Source: Clostridia bacterium (GTDB lineage Bacteria; Bacillota; Clostridia; Oscillospirales; CAG-272). Taken from it: a DNA stretch of 11,286 nt. The stretch is from the NCBI GenBank assembly GCA_900770145.1, contig CAAGJL010000158.1:1-11286 (forward strand). The letters run 5' to 3'. The position numbers and the translations under genes are program-made. Shown piece after piece: positions 5,473 to 11,286 of the stretch; positions within the stretch are counted from its first letter, which is position 1; each line of letters starts with the position of its first letter. The notes below the pieces were generated by a model. It saw nothing but the letters and a program-made list of their open reading frames with translations, ran no database searches and was not told the origin of the DNA.

Positions 5473-5501
5473 ATTATAAATATTTTACAGAGCGGTGTCA
5501 A
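5473..5501 (-). promoter_or_regulatory. Consensus sigma-A promoter for the U32 gene
   Basis: On the minus strand TTGACA (5501-5496), a 17-base spacer and TATAAT (5478-5473) give a perfect consensus. The expected transcript start near 5466 leaves a leader of about 25 bases with GGAG before the ATG at 5441. Confidence 0.9.
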
Positions 5502-5542
5502 GGGGATTTGCGCCGCGAGGGGGCACTTTCGCGCAAACAGGC

Positions 5543-5571
5543 TTGACTTTGCGGTCAAAGTGTGGTAATAT
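5543..5571 (+). promoter_or_regulatory. Sigma-A promoter for the glycosyltransferase-pfkA group
   Basis: TTGACT (5543-5548), a 17-base spacer, and TAATAT (5566-5571) preceded by TGG, an extended -10. Transcription should start near 5578, about 28 bases before the ATG. The -35 region lies in a small inverted repeat TTGAC-N6-GTCAA (5543-5558), which might be an operator. Confidence 0.8.
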
Positions 5572-5605
5572 TGACATCAGTACAGACCGGAGAGGAGGGA
5601 CGGCA

Positions 5606-6844
5606 ATGCGGCGGTTTTTACACCGGGTGCGCGCGGACGTAACCGCGTTTTTATCGCGCAAAGATCCGGCGGAGTTGTTTGTGCTGTTGGTGCTGACCTC
5701 TTTTTCTCTTTTTCTCGTGCGCGCGCTCGCGGGCGGGGCAAACACCTTTATCTCGGTGTTCCACCTGCACGGCGCGGATCTGTTTATGGACTTTTTCAAC
5801 TCCATCCGTGACGCGTCCCGCGGGGCAGGCGCGTATACCGACCGGCACGTGATGTACCCGCCCATGGCAAACCTCCTCCTTTGGCTGGTCTCGCGGCTGT
5901 TCCCCCCGGAATATCTCGATACGCCCGGCAAATACGCCGGCACGTGGCATTATTATCCGGGGGCGATACTCGCGTTCCTGTGCCTGTTTGCGGGGGTGTT
6001 TCTCGCCTTTGCGCTGGTGCTGCAGCGGGAGCCGTATGCCCGCAAAAAGCGCCGCGCGCTCACGGTGGCGGTGCTGTTCAGCCTGCCGTTTGTGTTTTTG
6101 TATGAGCGGGGGAACACCGTGTTTCTGGCGCTGATCTTTCTGGTGGTTTTTGTGCAGAACTATGACAGCGAAAGCAAAGTCGCGCGGGAGGTGGGGCTTC
6201 TGTCCCTTGCCTTTGCCGCGTCACTCAAACTATATCCCGCGATTTTCGGGGCGGTACTGTTGACCGACAAACGATATAAAGAGGCGGGACGGTGCGCGAT
6301 TTACGGCATACTGATGTTGCTGCTGCCCTCGTTTGTGTTCGGCGGTCCCGTCAGTATCGTCTGGTCGATGAAAGACGCGCTTTCCTACTCCGGCGCTACC
6401 AGCCTCCCGTTTTTGGAGGCGCTTGCCGGGTACGGCGTCACCGAGGAGGCGGCAACGCTGTTTTTGCGGTGCTTTTATGCCTTTGTGTTCCTCTTTTTCG
6501 CGGTTTCCTCGCTGTTTCCGCGCCGTCGGTTTGTCACGTTTGCCTTCTGCGCGTGCTGTTGTATGATGTTGCCGTCCATCTTTTCCGCCTACAACTGGGC
6601 GCTGTTTTTGCCGGCGTTGCTCCTGTTTTTCCGCAAGGAAGAGCTGCGGGGTCTGAACATCGTGTATTTTTGCCTGATGACGCTGCCGTTTTGCCTCTTT
6701 ATCGAGAAAGCGTATCAGGATAATATCATTATCGGGGCGATTGCGGCGCTTTCCCTGCTGTGCGCGGGCGAGAGCGTGGCGGGCGCCGTCCGTGTACTGC
6801 GCCGGGGCAGACACCCGGAGAACAGGGAGGAAATTTCGGGATGA
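5606..6844 (+). CDS. GT87/DUF2029-type multi-pass membrane glycosyltransferase
   Basis: The protein has 412 residues and is dominated by hydrophobic segments (first about 24-41, around ten in all). This fits the GT-C fold of polyprenyl-phosphate-sugar-dependent transferases that act on the outer face of the membrane. Seen: the extracytoplasmic loop GADLFMDFF with acidic D58 and D62, the family-typical YPP at 84-86, YERGNT around 166-171, and SLKLYP at 206-211, which resembles the GN...LKLYP pattern of the family. The start ATG at 5606 follows AGAGGAGGGA with normal spacing, whereas the longer frame would start upstream of the promoter. Its TGA overlaps the ATG of the phosphofructokinase (ATGA), so the two are translationally coupled. 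The sugar donor and acceptor are unknown. Confidence 0.82.
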   Translation: MRRFLHRVRADVTAFLSRKDPAELFVLLVLTSFSLFLVRALAGGANTFISVFHLHGADLFMDFFNSIRDASRGAGAYTDRHVMYPPMANLLLWLVSRLFPPEYLDTPGKYAGTWHYYPGAILAFLCLFAGVFLAFALVLQREPYARKKRRALTVAVLFSLPFVFLYERGNTVFLALIFLVVFVQNYDSESKVAREVGLLSLAFAASLKLYPAIFGAVLLTDKRYKEAGRCAIYGILMLLLPSFVFGGPVSIVWSMKDALSYSGATSLPFLEALAGYGVTEEAATLFLRCFYAFVFLFFAVSSLFPRRRFVTFAFCACCCMMLPSIFSAYNWALFLPALLLFFRKEELRGLNIVYFCLMTLPFCLFIEKAYQDNIIIGAIAALSLLCAGESVAGAVRVLRRGRHPENREEISG

Positions 6845-7797
6845 AAATTGCAATTCTGACCAGCGGCGGGGATGCGCCGGGGATGAACGCCTGTATCCGC
6901 GCGGCGGTGCGCTCCGCGCTGTTGTCGGGGGCGGAGGTCGTCGGCTTTCACCGCGGCTATCAGGGGCTGATCGAGGACGATTTTGAAGAGCTGGATCACC
7001 GTTCGGTCTCCAATATCATTCAAAGCGGCGGCACGTTTCTGCAAACCGACCGCTGCAAGCATTTCGGCGAGAAGGAATATCGCCTGAGGGCGGCGGAGAT
7101 TCTCCGGCGGCACGGCGCCGGGGGGCTGATTGTCATCGGGGGCGACGGGTCGTTCCGCGGTGCGCGGGATCTTTCGGAGGATACCGGTTTCCCGGTGGTG
7201 GGCATTCCCGGCACGATTGACAACGACCTTGCCTATACCGATATGACGCTGGGATTTGATACCGCCGTCAACAACGTGCTGTGGGCGATCAACGCCCTGC
7301 GGGATACGATGCAGTCTCATAACAAAGTCACCTTTGTGGAGGTGATGGGCAGAGGCTGCGGCGACATTGCCCTGCACGCCGGAATTACCGGCGGGGCGGA
7401 GTACGTCCTGATCCCCGAGGTGCCGTTTGATATGGAAAAAATCTCGACGGAAATCAAGGAAAGCGCCGCGCGGGGCAAAAAATCCAACCTCGTGCTGGTG
7501 GCGGAGGGCGCCGGGAATATGGACGACCTGTGCGATTATTTTGAAAAAACCACCGGGATGCAGGCGCGCCGCACGCGCCTGGGGTTCATCCAGCGGGGCG
7601 GCTCTCCCACGCATATCGACCGGCTGCTGGGCGCCAGGTTTGGCATTCTTGCCGTGAAACTGTTGCTGGAAGGCAAAGGCGGGCGCCTGATCGGCGTGCG
7701 GGACGGCAAAGTGCAGGATTTTGACCTGGAATCCGCCCTTGCCGAGCCGAAGCGGTTTGACAGGGAACTGTATCACGAGGCGATGTCCCTGGTATGA
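6841..7797 (+). CDS. pfkA: ATP-dependent 6-phosphofructokinase, with atypical sugar-phosphate site residues
   Basis: This enzyme phosphorylates fructose 6-phosphate to fructose 1,6-bisphosphate in glycolysis. At 318 residues it matches the bacterial PfkA length and aligns nearly residue for residue. Seen: TSGGDAPGMNA at 7-17, IGGDGS at 99-104, PGTIDND at 123-129 with catalytic D127 and D129, EVMGR at 167-171, and IQRGGSP at 250-256. Glycine in GGDGS and in PGTIDND marks the ATP type rather than the pyrophosphate type. R243 is kept, but the residue equivalent to R162 is K162 and that equivalent to H249 is F249; both contact fructose 6-phosphate in characterised enzymes. The start ATG at 6841 has GGGAGGA about 10 bases upstream and overlaps the preceding stop. 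The longer in-frame start upstream lies inside the glycosyltransferase. It could be a paralog with altered regulation or substrate. Confidence 0.93.
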   Translation: MKIAILTSGGDAPGMNACIRAAVRSALLSGAEVVGFHRGYQGLIEDDFEELDHRSVSNIIQSGGTFLQTDRCKHFGEKEYRLRAAEILRRHGAGGLIVIGGDGSFRGARDLSEDTGFPVVGIPGTIDNDLAYTDMTLGFDTAVNNVLWAINALRDTMQSHNKVTFVEVMGRGCGDIALHAGITGGAEYVLIPEVPFDMEKISTEIKESAARGKKSNLVLVAEGAGNMDDLCDYFEKTTGMQARRTRLGFIQRGGSPTHIDRLLGARFGILAVKLLLEGKGGRLIGVRDGKVQDFDLESALAEPKRFDRELYHEAMSLV

Positions 7798-7815
7798 CCG
7801 GACAGGCAAGCCTTG

Positions 7816-7844
7816 CGGGGTGTGCCGTCGGCACACCCCGGTTT
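7816..7844 (+). terminator. Probable intrinsic terminator after pfkA
   Basis: CGGGGTGTGCC (7816-7826), loop GTC, GGCACACCCCG (7830-7840): a perfect 11-base-pair stem 18 bases after the pfkA stop. It is followed by GTTTGCGTTTC, a weak, broken T-tract, so termination may be partial and allow read-through to the next two genes. Confidence 0.6.
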
Positions 7845-7880
7845 GCGTTTCGGCGGGGGGCGCGGGACCCGCTGAAACGC
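7845..7880. repeat. Second hairpin in the pfkA to DUF6106-like gap
   Basis: GCGTTTCGGCGGG (7845-7857) pairs with CCCGCTGAAACGC (7868-7880) except for one G-T position, around a 10-base loop. It immediately follows the first hairpin. A TTTTTGCAAAAA palindrome (7897-7908) lies between it and the ribosome-binding site of the next gene. No convincing promoter was found in this gap. Confidence 0.55.
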
Positions 7881-7927
7881 GGCGCGTATGCGGTCGTTTT
7901 TGCAAAAATCATCGGGAGGAGAACGCG

Positions 7928-8488
7928 ATGAACGAGTTTTCTACCTACGAATACACCGTAAAACAAAAGAACGAGGGGAAATGGATCGCCCGCCGGATGG
8001 GGTTGATCTTTTTGTACGCGGCTTTTGTTTTCGCCTGGGTCGTGATGGGGCTGACCACGCGGATTTTAGTGCCGCTGCTGGCGCTGATTCCGGTGACCAC
8101 GGGGATGTTGATTTTCGCCACGTGGCGGTACGTTTCGGTGGAGTATGAATATTCCATCACCTCCGGCGTGTTCACCTTTACCAAGGTGTTTGGCGGCAGA
8201 TCGCGCAAAAAGATTCTGGAATTTGCCCTCAAGGACGCCACCCTCATCGCCCCGCTGGACGACGAGCGGGCGCGCGCCGCGGCGGAGCGCTATCATCCGG
8301 AGCGGGAGTTTCACGCCATTTCTTCGCTCTCCTCGCCGGACGTGTATTTTATCCTGTTTGAATACGAAAACAAAAAAGAAAAGGAAAAGCGCCGGGGCAT
8401 CCTCTATTTCGAGGCGACCGAAAAAGCGCTTTCCATTTGTCGGTTTTACAATAAAAGTGCCACCACGGTGCGGGAAACACGGTATTGA
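7928..8488 (+). CDS. DUF6106-like two-segment membrane protein of unknown function
   Basis: The protein has 186 residues. A short charged N-terminus (MNEFSTYEYTVKQKNEGKW) is followed by two hydrophobic segments at about 24-42 and 46-65. The rest is a soluble region that starts VEYEYSITSGVFTF around 71-84 and continues with GGRSRKKILE, a pattern like bacterial PH-like or DUF6106 domains. The C-terminal part is rich in charged residues (ENKKEKEKRR). I recall DUF6106 proteins as common in Clostridia without known function; the assignment is from memory. The start ATG at 7928 has GGGAGGAG about 5 bases upstream. The open frame extends back through the preceding hairpins, which is not credible as coding. 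The next gene begins 9 bases after its stop, so the two are one transcription unit. Confidence 0.8.
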   Translation: MNEFSTYEYTVKQKNEGKWIARRMGLIFLYAAFVFAWVVMGLTTRILVPLLALIPVTTGMLIFATWRYVSVEYEYSITSGVFTFTKVFGGRSRKKILEFALKDATLIAPLDDERARAAAERYHPEREFHAISSLSSPDVYFILFEYENKKEKEKRRGILYFEATEKALSICRFYNKSATTVRETRY

Positions 8489-8497
8489 GGTGAAAAA

Positions 8498-9274
8498 ATG
8501 AGACTGCCTGAAAAAAAGGAATTGGAGCCGCTGTTGCGGGGCTTGCGGGGGTACCTGCTGCAACCGCTGTCCACGGGGGAGATTCACACCAAGCACGCCA
8601 ACGATTTTGTGACCGAGAAAGATTTCTATGTCGAGTCGTTTCTCAAAAAGGAACTTGCCGCGCGCTTTCCGGGTTACGCGTTTTTGGGGGAGGAGGAAAC
8701 CGCGCCCCCGATTGACCCCGGGGTGCCGACGTTTGTGCTGGACCCGATTGACGGAACCACGAATTTTATCTTTTCCTATGGGCTGTCGGCAATCTCTCTC
8801 GGGGTGTTGCTTGGGGGAGAGCCGGTGGTCGGCGCGGTTTACAATCCTTTTACCGACGAGTTTTATTTCGCGCGCAAAGGGGAGGGCGCCACGCGCAACG
8901 GCGCGCCCTGCCGCGTGTTGCCCGCCACCGAACTCGGTGAGGTGCTGGCGGCGGTGGGCACGATGCCCTACCGCAAAGAGGCAGCGGACGAGTTGTTTGC
9001 CCTGGCCAAACGCCTGTATCTGGCGTGCATTGACGTGCGGCGCTCCGGCGCGGCGTCGGTGGATTTGTGCCATGTCGCTTCCGGGCGCGTGGGGGTGTAC
9101 GTGGAGCGGAACCTTTCGCTGTGGGATTTCACTGCCGGCGCGGTGATTCTGACCGAGGCGGGCGGAACCGTCACGGATTTTGAGGGCAACCCCCTGACCT
9201 TTTCCGGCAAATCCGACCTGGTGTGCTCCAATACAGCCCTGCACCCCGCGTTATTGAGATTGTTGCGGGGATAA
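8498..9274 (+). CDS. Inositol monophosphatase-family (SuhB/IMPase-like) phosphatase
   Basis: This is a Mg-dependent sugar-phosphate or nucleotide-phosphate phosphatase of 258 residues, the usual family length. Seen: NDFVTEKD at 35-42 (family D-x-VTEVD), metal-binding GEE at 64-66, DPIDGTTNF at 82-90 with metal ligands D82 and D85, RRSGAASVDL at 181-190, and WDFTAG at 209-214 carrying the third aspartate (family WDxAAG). The start ATG at 8498 has GAGGTG 5 bases before it and lies 9 bases after the DUF6106-like stop. The substrate cannot be told from sequence: inositol phosphate, 3'-phosphoadenosine 5'-phosphate and fructose 1,6-bisphosphate are all used by relatives. The latter would be notable near a phosphofructokinase but is speculative. 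The gene converges on asnA. Confidence 0.92.
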   Translation: MRLPEKKELEPLLRGLRGYLLQPLSTGEIHTKHANDFVTEKDFYVESFLKKELAARFPGYAFLGEEETAPPIDPGVPTFVLDPIDGTTNFIFSYGLSAISLGVLLGGEPVVGAVYNPFTDEFYFARKGEGATRNGAPCRVLPATELGEVLAAVGTMPYRKEAADELFALAKRLYLACIDVRRSGAASVDLCHVASGRVGVYVERNLSLWDFTAGAVILTEAGGTVTDFEGNPLTFSGKSDLVCSNTALHPALLRLLRG

Positions 9275-9311
9275 ACGGCGATTGCCCGGCGACAGCCGCC
9301 GGAAAAGAAAA

Positions 9312-9336
9312 GGGGGGCGACCAATGGTCGCCCCCC
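9312..9336 (-). terminator. Perfect hairpin, terminator-like on the minus strand
   Basis: GGGGGGCGACCA (9312-9323), one A, TGGTCGCCCCCC (9325-9336). In the minus direction it is followed by TTTTCTTTTCC, a fair T-rich tract; in the plus direction by TGCGGAAC. It could end asnA transcripts, but it lies about 175 bases beyond the asnA stop and 38 bases beyond the phosphatase stop. The core GGCGACCAATGGTCGCC is the same as the M4 module of the other gaps. Confidence 0.6.
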
Positions 9337-9337
9337 T

Positions 9338-9429
9338 GCGGAACACGCACATCCCGATGGTAGCCGCCGGAACGTTTTGCGCACATCGGCGGTAGCTGCC
9401 GGAACGTTTTGCGCACATCCCGGCGGCGC
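9338..9429. repeat. 32-base tandem repeat, two full units and one shortened unit
   Basis: Units at 9366-9397 and 9398-9429 begin GCCGGAACGTTTTGCGCACATC and share these 22 bases, then vary in the last 10. A shortened unit at 9338-9365 (GCGGAACACGCACATCCC) lacks the GTTTTGC portion. GCCGCCGG also appears at 9295-9302, so the array may have started earlier. No protein or RNA family recognised. Confidence 0.7.
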
Positions 9430-9440
9430 ACCCTCCCCCC

Positions 9441-9498
9441 TGTTTAAAAGGTTTTGCGGGGGGTGTGGGGGGGCGCTTGCAGGGAAGCGCCCTCCCAC
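9441..9498. repeat. Palindromic 3'-end module P, copy 3 (after asnA)
   Basis: The box TGTTTAAAAGGTTTTGCGGG precedes arms GTGGGGGGGCGCTT (9465-9478) and AAGCGCCCTCCCAC (9485-9498), with one mismatch and a 6-base loop. It lies 12 bases from the asnA stop, in the same orientation as copies 1 and 2. Confidence 0.75.
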
Positions 9499-9510
9499 AA
9501 AAGCGCCCCC

Positions 9511-10518
9511 TTACAAAAGCGGGATGCCCGCGCGCTCGCAGGTCCGGATGGTTTCGCTGTCCCAGAGGGAGCATTGCACCTCCCCGATGTGGGCGCAGCC
9601 GAGAATCAGCATACACAGGCGCGACTGCCCGATTCCCCCGCCGATGGTGAGGGGCAGCTCCCCCGCCAGCAGCATTTTATGAAAGGGCAACGTCCGCCGG
9701 TCGTCACACCCGGCAAGCGTCAGTTGGCGATCCAGCGCCGCCGCGTCCACCCGGATGCCCATGGACGAGAGTTCCAGCGCGCGCCCGAGCGGCGCGTGCC
9801 AGAAGAAAATGTCACAGTTGAGATTCCAGTCGTCATAGTCCGGCGCGCGCCCGCTGTGCGGCGCGCCGGAGCGCAACTTTCCCCCGATCTGCATGACGCA
9901 CGCGGTGGGGTGCGCCCGCACAAACGCGTGCTCCCGCTCCTCCGGCGTCAGATCCGGGTACAACTCCTCCAACTCCGCCGCCGTGATAAACGCCACGTCG
10001 GGCGAGAGCGAGACCGAGAGTTGCGGGTAGCGCACCCGCATCCCCTCCGCCGTGTTGCAGATTGCCCGCACGATTGCCCGCACGGTCAGCTTCAAAAAAT
10101 CCGGCGTCCGGTTTTCCGCGGTGATGACCTTCTCCCAATCCCATTGATCCACATAGACCGAGTGCACGTTGTCCGGCTCCTCGTCCCGCCGGATGGCGTT
10201 CATATCCGTATACAGCCCGTTCCCGACCGAAAACCCGTACCGTTTCAGCGCCAGGCGTTTCCACTTGGCAAGCGAATGCACCACCTGCGCTTCGGCGCCC
10301 ACTGCCGGAATGTCAAAAGCGACCGGCCGCTCCACGCCGTTCAGGTCGTCATTGAGCCCCGACCCCCCTGCCACAAACAGCGGCGCGGATACGCGTTTGA
10401 GATTCAGCGCCGCGGAAAATTCAGATTGAAAAATATTTTTGATGTGCGCAATGGCGCGCTGCGTGTCGTATTCGTCCAACGCCGGGCGGTATCCTGCCGG
10501 CACGGTCACTTTGCTCAT
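9511..10518 (-). CDS. asnA: Aspartate-ammonia ligase (asparagine synthetase A)
   Basis: AsnA makes asparagine from aspartate, ammonia and ATP in the cytoplasm; it has a class II aminoacyl-tRNA-synthetase-like fold. The protein has 335 residues against about 330 in E. coli. Seen: GSGLNDDLNGVERPV at 52-66, VVHSLAKWKR at 79-88, HSVYVDQWDWE at 119-129, RAPDYDDW ending at 231, SSMGIRVDA, and TIGGGIGQSRL at 291-301. The ATG at 10518 has AAGGAG 9-10 bases upstream; a further in-frame start would lie in the promoter. It is transcribed divergently from the NUDIX gene and from a near-consensus promoter. P module copy 3 and a hairpin follow its stop. The identification is secure. Confidence 0.97.
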   Translation of the reverse strand: MSKVTVPAGYRPALDEYDTQRAIAHIKNIFQSEFSAALNLKRVSAPLFVAGGSGLNDDLNGVERPVAFDIPAVGAEAQVVHSLAKWKRLALKRYGFSVGNGLYTDMNAIRRDEEPDNVHSVYVDQWDWEKVITAENRTPDFLKLTVRAIVRAICNTAEGMRVRYPQLSVSLSPDVAFITAAELEELYPDLTPEEREHAFVRAHPTACVMQIGGKLRSGAPHSGRAPDYDDWNLNCDIFFWHAPLGRALELSSMGIRVDAAALDRQLTLAGCDDRRTLPFHKMLLAGELPLTIGGGIGQSRLCMLILGCAHIGEVQCSLWDSETIRTCERAGIPLL

Positions 10519-10560
10519 CGGATGGTTCTCCTTTCCGCCGTGTAAAAATTCCTTTTTGAT

Positions 10561-10589
10561 AGTATAGCGCAAAAATGCAGGAATGTCAA
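10561..10589 (-). promoter_or_regulatory. Near-consensus sigma-A promoter for asnA
   Basis: On the minus strand TTGACA (10589-10584), a 17-base spacer and TATACT (10566-10561). The expected transcript start near 10554 gives a leader of about 36 bases ending in the AAGGAG site. No attenuator or T-box is seen in this short leader. Confidence 0.88.
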
Positions 10590-10635
10590 TACAAAGTTGC
10601 AAAATAGCCTTTGGGCGCAGCCGAATTTTTTCCTC

Positions 10636-10664
10636 TTTACAAAACCCCGGAAATCGGGTAAAAT
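10636..10664 (+). promoter_or_regulatory. Sigma-A promoter for the NUDIX gene
   Basis: TTTACA (10636-10641), a 17-base spacer and TAAAAT (10659-10664). The start would be near 10671, only about 14 bases before the TTG start codon. The two -35 boxes of the divergent pair are 46 bases apart. Confidence 0.7.
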
Positions 10665-10672
10665 AAGGCTAT

Positions 10673-10687
10673 GGGGGTGATGGCTTG
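10673..10687 (+). promoter_or_regulatory. Ribosome-binding site deciding a TTG start
   Basis: GGGGGTGATGG lies directly before TTG at 10685. The nearby ATG (10671, 10680) and GTG (10677) codons are all out of frame with the NUDIX protein, so TTG is the only start that fits both frame and spacing. Confidence 0.65.
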
Positions 10688-11233
10688 GAACTGGAAGAAA
10701 CAACGGTTTCCTCCCGCCTGATTTTTGACGGGAAAGTGGTACATCTGTACAAAGACACCGTTCGCCTGCCCAACGGGGCGGAATCGGTGCGCGAATACGT
10801 GAAGCACGTCGGCGCGGTCTGTATCCTGCCGCTGACCGATGACGGCGAGGTGATTTTAGAGCGCCAGTACCGCTATGCGGTGCGGCAGATTTTAACCGAG
10901 ATTCCCGCCGGCAAACTGGACGCGCCGGGCGAGGACCCGCTGGAAGCTGCAAAGCGCGAACTGCGCGAGGAGACCGGCGCCACCGCGCGGGAGATGATTC
11001 CGCTGGGCGATTATTACGGCTCCCCCGCCGTGATGGGCGAGCGCATCCGGATGTTTCTTGCCAGGGGGCTGACCTTTGGGGAGACCGAGTTTGACGAGGA
11101 CGAGTTTCTGGAGGTCTTTCGCCTGCCGCTTGCCGAGGCGGAGGCGGCGGTGCTTCGCGGCGAAATCCCGGACGGGAAAACACAGGCGGCAATTCTGCGC
11201 GCGGCGGCAATGCGCCGGGCGGGGAAGATATAA
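10685..11233 (+). CDS. NUDIX hydrolase, ADP-ribose pyrophosphatase-like
   Basis: The protein has 182 residues, the size of the ADP-ribose pyrophosphatase group, which cleaves ADP-ribose to AMP and ribose 5-phosphate. Seen: YVKHVGAVCILPL at 38-50 (family start of the NUDIX fold), QYRYAVRQILTEIPAGKLD at 61-79, and the NUDIX box at 76-99 with REL at 91-93 and REETG at 94-98. The box has one residue more than the textbook G-x5-E spacing (KLDAPGE); I recall this as tolerated in clostridial members. YYGSPAVMGERIRMFLA at about 112-128 is the usual downstream segment. It starts at TTG with a strong purine box. The next gene starts 12 bases after its TAA with its own AAGGAGAAG, so they form an operon. 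Substrate is inferred from the family. Confidence 0.9.
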   Translation: MELEETTVSSRLIFDGKVVHLYKDTVRLPNGAESVREYVKHVGAVCILPLTDDGEVILERQYRYAVRQILTEIPAGKLDAPGEDPLEAAKRELREETGATAREMIPLGDYYGSPAVMGERIRMFLARGLTFGETEFDEDEFLEVFRLPLAEAEAAVLRGEIPDGKTQAAILRAAAMRRAGKI

Positions 11234-11245
11234 GGAGAAGAATTT

Positions 11246-11286
11246 ATGAAACTGAATTACAAGCGCACGCTGTTGGAGATCGGAAG
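11246..11286 (+). CDS. Start of an unidentified gene, cut by the window end
   Basis: ATG at 11246 follows AAGGAGAAG by 5 bases, 12 bases after the NUDIX stop. The 13 codons present read MKLNYKRTLLEIG. The beginning resembles N-termini of some clostridial major-facilitator transporters (MKLNYKRT...), but the LEIG that follows is not the hydrophobic continuation expected, so I leave it unassigned. It is probably co-transcribed with the NUDIX gene. Confidence 0.7.
   Translation, partial: MKLNYKRTLLEIG

Noticed and set aside
6841..7797. Pyrophosphate-dependent phosphofructokinase
   Set aside because: Both diagnostic positions (GGDGS and PGTIDND) are glycine, as in the ATP-dependent type.
6715..7905. 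396-residue open frame on the minus strand
   Set aside because: Lies opposite pfkA, which is well supported; no ribosome-binding site or family likeness.
8066..9244. 392-residue open frame on the minus strand
   Set aside because: Mirror of the DUF6106-like and phosphatase genes; a result of high GC, with no recognisable domain.
9454..10545. 363-residue open frame on the plus strand
   Set aside because: It lies opposite asnA, whose protein is unmistakable, and its arginine/histidine/proline-rich translation resembles no family.
10519..10684. Attenuator or T-box for asnA in the divergent gap
   Set aside because: The leader from the promoter is only about 36 bases and has no antiterminator-like pairing.

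Overview
The window looks like chromosomal DNA from a high-GC member of the Clostridia, probably an Oscillospirales- or Christensenellales-like gut Firmicute. This is an inference from three things: the protein types (clostridial RarA with a DEIQYFN Walker B, AsnA, a two-segment PH-like membrane protein, a U32 peptidase-family protein), consensus sigma-A promoters with 17-bp spacers, and intergenic gaps packed with hairpin repeats. There are nine coding regions. Two of them run off the window. I see no tRNA, rRNA, CRISPR array, transposase, phage gene or toxin/defence gene.

Positions 1-5441 form a minus-strand block: the U32 family protein (5441-4191), then rarA (3374-2124), then mnmG (1120 to beyond the window start). 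The two gaps inside this block (about 816 and 1003 bp) hold no credible gene. Both are filled with the same repeat modules, named M1 to M6 and P here. An ungapped 83-bp module (M1) lies upstream of each following gene start. A palindromic module (P) lies just 3' of each preceding stop. Between them sit hairpin, terminator-like and palindromic modules in mosaic order.

A divergent promoter pair at 5473-5571 separates the U32 gene from a plus-strand group. That group is a GT87/DUF2029-type membrane glycosyltransferase, translationally coupled by ATGA overlap to a 6-phosphofructokinase. After a terminator-like hairpin come a DUF6106-like membrane protein and an inositol-monophosphatase-family phosphatase, 9 bases apart.

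The convergent gap 9275-9510 carries a hairpin, a 32-bp tandem repeat and a third palindromic P module. It is followed by asnA on the minus strand (10518-9511). A second divergent promoter pair (10561-10664) separates asnA from a TTG-started NUDIX ADP-ribose pyrophosphatase-like gene. The first 13 codons of another gene follow 12 bases later.

The genes are mostly housekeeping: tRNA modification, replication-fork maintenance, glycolysis, asparagine synthesis and nucleotide-sugar clean-up. The least explained content is the intergenic repeat mosaic. The next is the unusual substrate-site residues of the phosphofructokinase, together with its coupling to a glycosyltransferase.
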